Source: Stentor roeselii (lineage: Eukaryota; Ciliophora; Heterotrichea; Heterotrichida; Stentoridae). Taken from it: 64,000 bases of DNA. The stretch covers positions 119,412-183,411 of the forward strand of contig RSEH01000054.1 in NCBI GenBank assembly GCA_006503475.1. Direction: 5' to 3'. The position numbers were made by a program, and so were the translations under genes. The notes beneath the pieces are model-generated. The model made no database searches and was not told where the DNA came from. It saw only the letters and a program-made list of their open reading frames with translations. Shown here piece after piece: positions 1-8,866 of the stretch; position 1 is the stretch's first letter, and every line of letters starts with the position of its first letter.

Positions 1-955
1 GCAAGCTGTGCTTGATCATCTCTTCTCCTTCCTGCCAAGTGATGTCATTCGGGGTGTCTTTAACTCTGTCAATCATTTCTTCTATTGTGAAAAATCTTTT
101 TTCATCTAGTTTGTACTTCCATTTATGGTCTGGGTGTCGATTAAACATGTTTTCTAGATGAACTAATGATTCATTTAAATCAACTCCTGCGCAATTTTTT
201 ATCTCCTCAAGGTTCAGCTCGTGAATCGTCCTGTAAAACACTTCCCAGACGTCGATGTCGCCGAATTTCTTCTTTTTTACGATTTCATTGATTTTTTCCC
301 AGATCCATGGCTCGAAGTACTCGGCTTTTGATAGTAAATTTATAAACTTCAGTAAATAACTCTCGATGTGAATAAATCGGAATTTGTTGAATCTTTTTCT
401 TAGTATTGGCATCAGATGCTCATGCATGTAGTTCATTGCGTCGAACTTGTCACCTGGGCTTAGACAGCAGGCTTCTATTAGTTGGAATAACTCGAATGGC
501 GCAATTGTTGGAAGTGCTTTTGAGTTGTACTCTTTAATCACTGATTCTAAAACATTTAATCTGCCCTTTCCTAACTTAATCAATCCATACAGGCATCCAA
601 ACAACATTCGATTTGTCATTTCTGAAAACTTTACAACAATATGAAAATCGATTTCCTTCCAAAGATTTTCATCCTGAAGATTATCCAAGGCAGCTTGATA
701 TGCCATATAAGAAGTAGTTCCAGAGGAAACATCTAAAGTAGGATTGAGTTGAAGATGATTAAAAATAGTTTCAACAGGGTTCTGCTCCCCATGCACACAG
801 TCAATAAAACCTTGGAAATTTCTCCTATCAATAGGATCAGTGATATAACTAATCTCATTGATTTTCGCCCTTTTTGACAAAAAATGCTTTTTGTAAATCC
901 TTTCATAGCCAGGATGTCCAGGGTACCAGTACCTTCGAAATATCTTGGCAAACAT
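1..955 (-). CDS. Helical-repeat-like protein of unknown function, C-terminus off window
   Basis: An open frame of 318 codons starts at the ATG at 953-955 and runs off the left edge with no stop. The protein begins MFAKIFRRYWYPG, a basic, aromatic start that could be a mitochondrial presequence. The rest is alpha-helical in character, with many Leu/Ile/Phe/Lys/Glu and no cysteine clusters or catalytic motifs that I recognise. It lies only 5 nt downstream of the stop of the RAP-domain gene on the same strand. It has a similar helical, organelle-like character, so a second FASTK/RAP-type RNA-binding protein with its RAP domain beyond the window is possible. That is inference: the visible part alone does not identify the family. 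Frame certain, function unknown. Confidence 0.75.
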   Translation of the reverse strand, partial: MFAKIFRRYWYPGHPGYERIYKKHFLSKRAKINEISYITDPIDRRNFQGFIDCVHGEQNPVETIFNHLQLNPTLDVSSGTTSYMAYQAALDNLQDENLWKEIDFHIVVKFSEMTNRMLFGCLYGLIKLGKGRLNVLESVIKEYNSKALPTIAPFELFQLIEACCLSPGDKFDAMNYMHEHLMPILRKRFNKFRFIHIESYLLKFINLLSKAEYFEPWIWEKINEIVKKKKFGDIDVWEVFYRTIHELNLEEIKNCAGVDLNESLVHLENMFNRHPDHKWKYKLDEKRFFTIEEMIDRVKDTPNDITWQEGEEMIKHSL

Positions 956-960
956 TTTTA

Positions 961-2079
961 TTACTTAAGTAAAGACTGGATAAAAACCTTCCGATCTTCA
1001 CTTGATTCAGGCCAGTCGAAGTACGCGATAGATTTAACTGAAAATCCTAAAAACTTGAGAAATTCTCTTTTTTTTATAGTCCTTCCTAGTTCTTTTCTCA
1101 TTGGGTGGAGGTAGTGAAAAGGACCTTGAATCTCAATCACTTTATTTTCTGGAAGAAGAAGGTCGACTAATGTGCTGAAATCGGTTGGAAGAAGACATTG
1201 CTCGGATTTAAAAGAAATGTTCATTGACTTGAGGACATCTTCCACACTTGAATGTAATTTTGTCATTTCTCGAAGGGATGAAGGGGAAATTTCTTTTTTT
1301 TCATATAAAGTGAGAGTTTTATTGGCAACTGAAATATTTTTAAAGAACTTTAAGTAGTTTTTCACAGTAATAGCTTCTTTTTTGATGTTGTCATCGACTT
1401 TCGAAAAATTAAAACTTTCAAAGTCGTTGATAAGGTTTTTTGGAATCAAGTAATTGTCGATCATTGTCAAGGAATGCATGATTGAAATAAAGTTTTCATA
1501 TGAAAAGTGAAAAAATCTGCAAGTTTCTAGCTTTTCCTGAAGAAGACTCCAAAGACTTTCATCGAGTTCTTGAGTATTCGAAAACCATTTCAAAAGTTGT
1601 GCCATCAGCTCTTGATTCAATCTTCCACAGGGAAGATTAGACGAGAGTATTGCAAAAGTAATGAAATCGAGAATTGACTTACTGTGAAATCTTGCTTGTT
1701 CCATACTTTTTAAAAGGAAGATCATCTGAGTTATCGTCATTTCAAATGGATGAAGACTGTCCATAAGTGACTCGATAGGTTTTATCACTTGAATCACGGA
1801 AGCGTAGTCGATAATTGAAAAGTACCTCAAAATTTTAGATAAATTTTCTAAGTCTTTGATTCCTCCCTGATTTGATTTTGAAAGCAAATAAGAGACTATC
1901 TCAGGGTCTGTAAATTTCCATTTCGAGTAAGCTTGGGTCAGTTGAGAGGCGATTTCTTCGTATTTTATTCTTCGTGTTTTCAGGGTCTCTATGGTTTTAA
2001 TAAAGTCTGCTTTTGAGTTCAGTACCAGAGAAGATTCTAAAGAACGTTTCAAGCTGGATAACAAAAAAGTGCCAGCCAT
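961..2079 (-). CDS. RAP-domain protein, probable organellar RNA-binding protein
   Basis: This is a 372-residue protein. The last ~70 residues carry the RAP-domain pattern: a hydrophobic strand leading into VIEIQGPFHYL, then a basic segment (GRTIKKREFLKFLGF) and a final strand with YFDWPE. It resembles the restriction-endonuclease-like fold that ends FAST-kinase-type and many alveolate mitochondrial RNA-processing proteins. The preceding ~300 residues are helical, as expected for FASTK-like or octatricopeptide repeats. Such proteins act in mitochondrial mRNA/rRNA processing or stability; the exact role here is unknown. The stop TAA at 961-963 is followed after 5 nt by the next gene's ATG. The start follows an AT-rich 94-nt gap from the neighbouring minus-strand gene. 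No intron is needed. Confidence 0.75.
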   Translation of the reverse strand: MAGTFLLSSLKRSLESSLVLNSKADFIKTIETLKTRRIKYEEIASQLTQAYSKWKFTDPEIVSYLLSKSNQGGIKDLENLSKILRYFSIIDYASVIQVIKPIESLMDSLHPFEMTITQMIFLLKSMEQARFHSKSILDFITFAILSSNLPCGRLNQELMAQLLKWFSNTQELDESLWSLLQEKLETCRFFHFSYENFISIMHSLTMIDNYLIPKNLINDFESFNFSKVDDNIKKEAITVKNYLKFFKNISVANKTLTLYEKKEISPSSLREMTKLHSSVEDVLKSMNISFKSEQCLLPTDFSTLVDLLLPENKVIEIQGPFHYLHPMRKELGRTIKKREFLKFLGFSVKSIAYFDWPESSEDRKVFIQSLLK

Positions 2080-2173
2080 TTAGTTAACTCTAATTTTATA
2101 TCTAAAACTCTTCATAAATCCAGGATCCTAGTTAAATTTAAAATTATCTAAAATCATGAAAATTAACTCCACC

Positions 2174-3187
2174 TCAAAAAATCAAGCAATTATTACAAGC
2201 AGCTTCACCTTTAATAACCTTTTTCTTAACTTTTTTCCCTTCTAAACCTTCAGAAACTTTTCCATCATGACCAATTTTCCCTTGAGTTTCATTTTTCATT
2301 TCATTTCTAAATTCCCGTGAATCTTTTCTTTCTTCTTTTCGACTTCCAAGTCGAGTATCAAGATTACTTTTCCCAGTAGACCAGGTAGACCCAGTTGAAA
2401 AATCGACAATAAACTCATCTTTAGTGACACTAAAATTCGCATTACAAATAGTGCAAAGTTCTAAGCACTTCTCACACAATGCATGTCCTCGACTACAAGT
2501 GCCGATAACGACAAACACAAAGCAAGCCATGCATCGATTTCTTGGAGTTGAGTAAGTCAAGCAAAGCCTGCAACCTTCTTCGAAGCAAGAACTACAAACA
2601 TCATGTTGATCTTCAGGACATCTGGAAAGTGTTTCAAAAGCATGACAATAATCACAATATTTTATAGAATTTGAATATAAAGACTCAGGCCGCTCTATCA
2701 TAAGACAAAGCGGGCAGCTTCCTTTAAAACAATCGTCACAAAGACTGTGACCGCAATTTTTTTTATCGATTTCAGTAAAAGCCTGGCAATAACAACATGA
2801 TTCAATTTGAGAAGTTTCAATATTACAGATCGGGCAGTTGTTTTGAACTGAAAAACAATCATTGCAGATTTTATGACAGGAAGAAATTAAATTTTCTGAT
2901 GGTTTCGTGCAGTAGTCGCAAAGTTTTAATTGGATTTGAAAGGAAATGGTTTGTGAGGAACTAAAAGTGGAATGTGTTAAGTTGTTTGAAACTTGTTTTC
3001 CTTTGAAGGTCTCGCTTTTTTCACTGAGTACTGAAAAAATCACGGGAACGGTACTTTTGCAATGGATGCAGTAGACGAATTCTTTTAGGTCTAAGTGGTC
3101 TGGACAAACACCGTGGATTTTTATAAAGTTTACTTTGAACTGTTGTTCTGATGAGCAAGTGATGCAGAGAGTCCTGCAGTTTGACAT
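2174..3187 (-). CDS. Cysteine-rich protein with four tandem RING-like zinc modules and a CaaX-like end
   Basis: This is a 337-residue protein. After an N-terminal region with CxxC pairs (residues ~5-45) there are four tandem modules of about 35-45 residues. Each follows CxxC...C/H...CxxCF...CxxC, for example CDYC, CNDCF, CPIC and then CCYC, CGHSLCDDCF, CPLC. This is a RING-like cross-brace spacing repeated four times and should bind several zinc ions; E3 ligase activity is possible but not shown. The C-terminal ~90 residues are charged and end in CNNCLIF, which resembles a prenylation CaaX box (CLIF). The stop is TGA (2174-2176), with an in-frame TAA ten codons further on, so the CaaX reading depends on TGA terminating. 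It is divergent from the gene at 3337, with 149 nt shared upstream DNA. Confidence 0.7.
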   Translation of the reverse strand: MSNCRTLCITCSSEQQFKVNFIKIHGVCPDHLDLKEFVYCIHCKSTVPVIFSVLSEKSETFKGKQVSNNLTHSTFSSSQTISFQIQLKLCDYCTKPSENLISSCHKICNDCFSVQNNCPICNIETSQIESCCYCQAFTEIDKKNCGHSLCDDCFKGSCPLCLMIERPESLYSNSIKYCDYCHAFETLSRCPEDQHDVCSSCFEEGCRLCLTYSTPRNRCMACFVFVVIGTCSRGHALCEKCLELCTICNANFSVTKDEFIVDFSTGSTWSTGKSNLDTRLGSRKEERKDSREFRNEMKNETQGKIGHDGKVSEGLEGKKVKKKVIKGEAACNNCLIF

Positions 3188-3336
3188 TTATAATATTCTT
3201 CAACTTTATAAGAGAAAGTATTTCCCTTCAATGAAATTTCAAAATTCTAAGATTTTTCTAATATTTATTTAAAACTGTTGAAAAATTTTCTTCCTTTTTC
3301 GAATTTAGATCTAATCCACCTTCGAACCAATAAAAA

Positions 3337-5049
3337 ATGAATAAATACAGCGATTTTTCTATAAGACAAAACCTGTTAAACACCTCGAAACTTGCTAAAA
3401 GCTTGAGTCCGGAGATATGTGAGTCTCAAAATCGGTTACCGCAACTAAAGCTCGTGCCTCGAACACATGCATCAGCATCTCCAGAGCCTTCAAATTCAGT
3501 TTATTTTTTGACACCTGATTACTTTCCAGGTCATTCTCCGATCTACCAAAGTCACTTTTCATCTTCCAAAGCCTTAGACCCTGAAAGTTATAAACCCTGT
3601 CAAAAGACCTTAAAACTTCCTAACCTTGACTCAAAAAACTACAAAAAAAGCGACTTTAGTTTAATTTTAGATCAAATCGAAAGTGTTGTAAGTCCAAAGG
3701 TGAAGTTTCAGACATTTCTTCTAAGAGAAGACGACCCGATCACAGAAGCGATTTCTCCAAAGCACCCGGTTTACTTTAAAATTTACACGAAAAGTAAAAA
3801 AACTCCTCTTTCAGTTACAGTGAAAGAATACGGAGCGAAAGTCGTGATTTATTTGTCTTTTTCTGACTCACAGCCAAAGTCGTCTTCTTATGATCGTGTT
3901 TACTTTAAAAGTTACTTCGAGGTCAGTGACCAGGCCTTTGAGTTTAAAAGTGAAGTGGTTTATCTCGGAGTCTATGCTGAAAAAGACTCAAGGTTTAAAA
4001 TTCAGGCAAACTTCGGAAAGATCAAGTCATTGAAACAACTTCGCACTGCACGGAATGAAGAGGCTTTAAGTGATAATTATGAAGAATTTTACTCACATCG
4101 GTCACTTAAAGAAAAAAATAGCTTGAAAGATTTTGTTAAGGCAAATAAAGATGTTAATTACCAACTCGGTGTTTCTAAACTTAGAGACTTTCAGTTAGAA
4201 CATGAAAAATGGCAAAAAAAAAGAGCGGAAATCGTGAAACGTAAAAAGTCCTTCGAAAAAGCAAAGAAAGTTAAAGCTATTCAAAGTTTAAATCGACAGG
4301 CACGAAGACTTGAACTAGAAGAAAAGTTAAAAAATGACTTGGAAGTCAAGACTTCATTAAAAAAATCCCAAAAACATCTGATTATCCTGATATTCCTTAT
4401 CAAGTCCTTAAACGTGATGAATCAAATGATTACCATCAAACGTCGGAACACTTTCAGAAGAATTTCTACAAACATAAAAGCAACCCTTCTACAAAAATAC
4501 ATAAAAAAAAACCTTCTAAAGCCAAACAACCAGCTTTCAAAACATCTTGCCTCTTCATCATTGCTCCTCTTCAGAAACTCTTGCAAACCTCTTCTTCTTC
4601 AAAGTTCCAGTCAAATATTAATAAAGTTCATCACTCAAAAGGCCAAAGCCAACTTATTAGTCCATCAAGTCGGGAACTTCGGTTTCAAAATCTTGAAAAT
4701 TCAAAGAAACTATCGTCGACATTTAATACTAAAACGAATTAAACTCAAAAGACTGAATGATTTATGGAAAAAATGCATTGAAAAGTTAGTCGCTGGCAGT
4801 TCTGACTCGAAATCAAAGAAAAATCGTTCGATGAAGTACAAGGCGATTCCGACAACTGCGAAAAATCGTGTTTTGGGTGATTATTATCAGAGTTGTTGGC
4901 TGGTTTTCAAGATGCAGCTTCGTGATTTCCTGCAGAACAAGAAGAAAGTAGTTCAAGGGAAAGACCTGCTGATGCCAAGTTTTAACTACATGCCAAGTGA
5001 AGTGAAAATGAAGGAAATGATTCAGCATATGTTGAAAAAGAAGAGTTAA
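3337..5049 (+). CDS. Coiled-coil/IQ-motif protein with a doubtful middle frame
   Basis: A single frame of 570 codons. Residues ~1-240 are Ser/Pro-rich then beta-like; ~250-345 is a charged helical region rich in Lys/Glu/Arg (coiled coil). Near residue 460 an IQ-like sequence (KIQRNYRRHLILKRIK) suggests calmodulin or light-chain binding, as in cytoskeletal or basal-body proteins. Residues ~345-450 have almost no Asp/Glu and are oddly Leu/Ile/Ser-rich. A second frame open from about 4365 to 4741 gives a more normal composition there. A 16-nt GT-AG segment at 4626-4641 would bring that second frame back into the main one, but no intron of 15-16 nt explains the first shift near the A-run at 4359-4365. 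So the N- and C-terminal parts are secure and the middle is not. The next gene starts 5 nt after the stop. Confidence 0.6.
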   Translation: MNKYSDFSIRQNLLNTSKLAKSLSPEICESQNRLPQLKLVPRTHASASPEPSNSVYFLTPDYFPGHSPIYQSHFSSSKALDPESYKPCQKTLKLPNLDSKNYKKSDFSLILDQIESVVSPKVKFQTFLLREDDPITEAISPKHPVYFKIYTKSKKTPLSVTVKEYGAKVVIYLSFSDSQPKSSSYDRVYFKSYFEVSDQAFEFKSEVVYLGVYAEKDSRFKIQANFGKIKSLKQLRTARNEEALSDNYEEFYSHRSLKEKNSLKDFVKANKDVNYQLGVSKLRDFQLEHEKWQKKRAEIVKRKKSFEKAKKVKAIQSLNRQARRLELEEKLKNDLEVKTSLKKSQKHLIILIFLIKSLNVMNQMITIKRRNTFRRISTNIKATLLQKYIKKNLLKPNNQLSKHLASSSLLLFRNSCKPLLLQSSSQILIKFITQKAKANLLVHQVGNFGFKILKIQRNYRRHLILKRIKLKRLNDLWKKCIEKLVAGSSDSKSKKNRSMKYKAIPTTAKNRVLGDYYQSCWLVFKMQLRDFLQNKKKVVQGKDLLMPSFNYMPSEVKMKEMIQHMLKKKS

Positions 5050-5054
5050 TAATA

Positions 5055-6488
5055 ATGTCTGTTTATAATTGTAATTGCGGCGCTGAAGCTGGTTTCTTTT
5101 GTGCTGAGGATCAGGTGCATCTTTGCCTTTCTCATAAAATTCAGCACCCTGGACACAGCCTGTACTTTAACCAGTCTTTCATCAAGGCAAAAGACAAAAA
5201 TAGCCTCATCAATGAACTGAAAACACTTCAAAAGACCTGCCAAGCAAGTGCTGATCAATTACAAAACCTTGTAGAAAAAGTTTACAATGAAATCAACCAG
5301 GTCTTTCAAAAAGAACACGAAAAAATCATGAACTCACTTTCATCATTACAGAACATTCTTGATATACTCCAAAGTCAAGAACAATTTCCAGTAGCTTTAA
5401 ACATTTTTTCGAAAATAATGAATAACCCTAAACTTCTGATTGAAAGTTTGAAGCACAGAGCGAATTTGTTTATAAATGAAAAGATTTTAAAGAAAATACA
5501 AAATGTTGTGAAATTTTATTCAAATGTAGAAGATCTTATTTATGAGTCTCTTGAATTTGACCCTCCTTCGGATCAGTTAAAGGAAGAAATGGAAGCAAAG
5601 TACAAAGTTGTAAAAAATGCGAATTCTTTTCGACTTCCTAGTGAAGATGGACTACTTGGTGAATGGATTAATTCTTTGTCAGTGATGAGAAATGTTGATA
5701 ACTTCAGAGCGCTTACTATTGGTGGAGAGGAAATCGATGATGAATCAATTGACGGGTATTCTTTGTTACCTGCTGTTTTTTTTATTAGAGAACTCGCTTT
5801 AGTTAAATTTGAAACTCATCAACTTGAACTTATTTCAAAACGTGTTTTATCAAAATGTAAACATTTAAACAAAGTGATGTTCCTTGAATGCGACATTCAA
5901 GAACTTACAATAAAAGCAATCAAGGAAGCCTTGAACCAAACTCATGATTTAAAAGAAATGATTTTCAACAAATGTGAAAATGGAGACATTTTATGTTCAA
6001 TCCCTGAATCCCTTAACTTGAAGTACTTAACAACCCTCGCTTTTTCAGCAGCGATGATATCAGACGAAGGACTAGAAAAAATATCTCTGCTATTCCCAAG
6101 AATGCCTTCTTTAAAATACCTTTTTCTAGACTCCAACAGTTTTGGATTACAAGGATCAGTATACCTTATAATTTACTTACCTTTTCTCCAAGAATTAATA
6201 GAAATCAACTTAAGCAACAATAAAATCGGCGGGTGTCTTGGAGGAATCTGGAAAAGTTTATCAAAAATCAAAGGCATCAAAACAATGAACTTCAGCTCAA
6301 CCGGCGCAGAAGAAAGTCAACTCGAGCTGATCCAAGCAAGTCTTTCAAGTTTCCAGTACTTGGAAAGTGTTTACCTTGACATGAGCATTCAAGAAAATTT
6401 TTTAAGAATGATGAGAAGTACCTTGCCGAGTTACACTCATATTTATAGAGAAAATCCTGATAACCATGTCAGTTTTGAGTTTAAGTAA
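5055..6488 (+). CDS. B-box zinc finger / coiled coil / leucine-rich-repeat protein
   Basis: This is a 477-residue protein. Residues 1-40 hold a compact B-box-type zinc finger (CNCG, FFC, HLCLSH, HPGH), followed by a helical coiled coil (~45-120) like the B-box-coiled-coil part of TRIM proteins. From ~200 to the end there are leucine-rich repeats, for example LKYLFLDSNSFGL and INLSNNKIGG, of the ribonuclease-inhibitor-like kind. No RING is present. The architecture suggests a scaffold or regulatory protein; no function is established. The gene starts only 5 nt after the stop of the upstream gene on the same strand (TAA-TAATA-ATG), so any promoter must lie inside that gene. Its TAA stop abuts the stop of the convergent uroporphyrinogen-III synthase gene with no spacer. 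Confidence 0.75.
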   Translation: MSVYNCNCGAEAGFFCAEDQVHLCLSHKIQHPGHSLYFNQSFIKAKDKNSLINELKTLQKTCQASADQLQNLVEKVYNEINQVFQKEHEKIMNSLSSLQNILDILQSQEQFPVALNIFSKIMNNPKLLIESLKHRANLFINEKILKKIQNVVKFYSNVEDLIYESLEFDPPSDQLKEEMEAKYKVVKNANSFRLPSEDGLLGEWINSLSVMRNVDNFRALTIGGEEIDDESIDGYSLLPAVFFIRELALVKFETHQLELISKRVLSKCKHLNKVMFLECDIQELTIKAIKEALNQTHDLKEMIFNKCENGDILCSIPESLNLKYLTTLAFSAAMISDEGLEKISLLFPRMPSLKYLFLDSNSFGLQGSVYLIIYLPFLQELIEINLSNNKIGGCLGGIWKSLSKIKGIKTMNFSSTGAEESQLELIQASLSSFQYLESVYLDMSIQENFLRMMRSTLPSYTHIYRENPDNHVSFEFK

Positions 6489-7199
6489 TTAGGTTAATGA
6501 TAGAAGAAGAGACTTTAAACCTGTTAAGTTGAATTCAGAAGGTATTCCGTCACTTTTACCGAAAAGGGATAAAACTGAATCTTGTGTTGTGCTACCGATT
6601 GAAATAAGAGAAATCGCTTCCCATGGCCAGGGCAGATGTTTTTTTACTGTTTTCGCTCCACTTGGACTGAAAAAAACGCAGATGTCGGGTATTGGGATTG
6701 AGGAAAGTTGGGTGTTAATTTCAGATAATGATACTTCTCGAGTGCCGTAACAAGTCACTTCCCTTGCATCGATTCCTGCTAATTCAAATGTTGATAAAGG
6801 GAAGGTGGCTTGATTGTCTCCTGACAGGTATGCAAGAGTTTTTACTGAATTTGATGAAATTATTTGTTGGGCTAAACTTTCAGCTCCTTGAGATCCTGTC
6901 AGCCATGGCCTTAGGTTTAAGCAGGACTCGAGAAGTGATGCGGTTGATTCTCCTACTGCGCAGATTAACTTGTTTTCTAAAGATATTGATGCACGTTTTA
7001 CTGCCTCTACTGATCTTGGACTTGGGAATACTACGCATTCGCTGGATGATAGGAAAGGAGAATTTAGGTTTTGCTGGAATTCTTCGAAGGAAAATGAGAG
7101 AACTGGAATTGAGTGGAAGATGTATTTTTCGCTGAGAGATGATTCGAAATCTGGGGGTAAGTCACCTGATCGGAAGAAAATTATTGATTTTTTTATCAT
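6489..7199 (-). CDS. Uroporphyrinogen-III synthase
   Basis: This is a 236-residue protein with the length and pattern of the HemD/HEM4 family: an N-terminal IIFFRSG strand, VVFPSPRSVEAV (the 'FTS.nav' motif), CAVGESTA (the 'vG..Ta..l' motif), LAYLSGDNQ, YGTREV, and VFFSPSGAKTV followed by ISIGSTT (the second 'fFSPSga' and 'aiG.tT' motifs). It should cyclise hydroxymethylbilane to uroporphyrinogen III in haem synthesis, in cytosol or mitochondrion; no clear targeting peptide is visible. The stop codon directly touches that of the convergent gene at 6488. The 5' flank (7201-7260) has no C and 16 G on the plus strand, so the sense strand there is C-rich and G-free. Confidence 0.85.
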   Translation of the reverse strand: MIKKSIIFFRSGDLPPDFESSLSEKYIFHSIPVLSFSFEEFQQNLNSPFLSSSECVVFPSPRSVEAVKRASISLENKLICAVGESTASLLESCLNLRPWLTGSQGAESLAQQIISSNSVKTLAYLSGDNQATFPLSTFELAGIDAREVTCYGTREVSLSEINTQLSSIPIPDICVFFSPSGAKTVKKHLPWPWEAISLISIGSTTQDSVLSLFGKSDGIPSEFNLTGLKSLLLSLT

Positions 7200-7813
7200 T
7201 TTTATAGGAGATTGAAAATTTTTTTGGGTTTGGTTTAGTTTGTGAAGGATGTTAATAGTATTTATGGAAAATAGTTTATATGATATAATAAATTTTTTGA
7301 AGAATTTGGTATTTTTGGTATAAATACTATAAAATAATTATTTTATCTATTAACTCATCATTTAATTAAGATGATGGAATTGCTTTATCAATTTTTAATA
7401 TTATCTGAACAATATTAAAGTTTGTTTTATAAAGACTAATTTTATTGTGATACTAATTCAGATATTATACTACTATTAAAATATGTATTGATTGAATTCT
7501 AATTTATAAATTATGAATAAATCAAAGAATTGGATTAAGTGGTCCTATTTATACTTCTAGTAAAATTTGCAAAAATAGCATCTTAACATCAAGCAAATTG
7601 TGAAGAATTATCGCCTTTAACTCCATCAAGGTTTAAAAATACTTGTTTCCAGTGGAAGGTAAAAGATCTTTTGTTATTTAGATAAATTTTTTTTAAAGGA
7701 ATTTTTTTACAAAATTAATTTTATCCGTTCAAACCAGTTATCGATTAGATAAATTTTACCATAATCAAGGACATAATCGATGAAAATATTAAAGATTTTA
7801 CCTGATAATTTTT
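7200..7813. other. AT-rich intergenic region
   Basis: About 600 nt upstream of the haem-synthesis gene. I see no coding frame, RNA gene or clear repeat. The first 60 nt contain no C on the plus strand, matching the skew of 5' flanks elsewhere in the window. Confidence 0.5.
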
Positions 7814-8711
7814 ATGAATGAGCCTCAAAATTCTGCACTTCTGGACATCAAATTTCAAATCCTCGAATTTTTATTGACTTGAATTATTCTTAGTCTTGCT
7901 AAAAAAGACTATTGTCATTTACTCTACTCGTATATTGAAAGTTTATTTCAGAGAGATTATTCAAACTATTACTTTGAGAAGCCTGGAATTTGCAAATCAT
8001 CTGATTGAACCTTTGGCCATCAACATCAATTAAAAAAAAAGTTAAATTTACATGAATATCTGACAATAAGCTGTGAAACACCAACTATAACCTCTACTAT
8101 GAGTCAATTTTACTGCCAAACTCCAATGAGGACTAGCTGATCTTCAACAGCAGTTGAACCTTGATTTATAATGCACAACGATTACAGACTACTTGAAGAG
8201 TGGGCTTTAAGTAGTGAAACTATAAACCTTAAAACATTTTGAGAGAATAACACCGAAAACGACTTAGAGAAGTACAAAGTTGATTTTATTTGCACTGAGA
8301 AAAATGCGGAATTTTTTCTTTTTAAAAACCGGGAATTAGATGGAGAACTTTTGGAAAAAATACGATGATGTCAAGTTTATGTGCATGATGTGTTTTTTGT
8401 ACTTACTTATTCATTCGAGTGTTTAAGATCTGATAACTTAAAGGAAGGACTTTGATTATTATTAAACGCTTCTGCAAGGTAAGAGAGATGACTAAGATTT
8501 CAAGGGTGTCTATGAACTATTTATTTCTCATCACAGAATTTTAATGAAAACTCTAAACCACGCCAATTATCGACCTGGTTTCACTGATGCTAAGGAAGTG
8601 AAGTCACGACTTATCTCAATAAACTCAGTTTTTAGGCACTTGTCGAAGATGTGGGTATCTTCAAGAGTCTTATTATATATAGGAATGATTTTAAACTATA
8701 AAATTCAATAA
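7814..8711 (+). pseudogene. Coding relic or recoded gene: frame interrupted only by seven TGA codons, then frameshifted
   Basis: From the ATG at 7814 one frame runs 222 codons to TAA at 8480 with no TAA or TAG inside but with seven TGA codons, at 7880, 8006, 8138, 8162, 8240, 8366 and 8453. The translation is protein-like (for example LLEEWALSSETINLKTF, KYKVDFICTEKNAEFFLF) and Trp would suit each TGA position. A second protein-like stretch (GVYELFISHHRILMKTLNH, VFRHLSKMWVSSRVLLYIG) runs from 8496 to 8711 in a frame shifted by +1. None of the seven TGA codons can be removed with a 15-16-nt GT-AG intron. The family is not recognised. It is either a decaying gene or a sequence from a TGA=Trp lineage; all intact genes in this window use TGG only. 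Confidence 0.5.
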
Positions 8712-8866
8712 ATTATTGAATTAACGATATTGATCATGAGCAAGCTGACAGACTTTATACTATATTAAAAAATCCTAAAAAGCACCTAAAAAAATTTTAT
8801 TTAACTCACTATAACAAACCGATATTTTCAAGAAATCCTTAAAATTATAAAAATCTCAAAACATTA

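Noticed and set aside
1-2079. RAP protein and the left-edge protein as one gene
   Set aside because: No 15- or 16-nt GT-AG element spans the stop and start, the RAP domain normally ends a protein, and the second frame has its own ATG.
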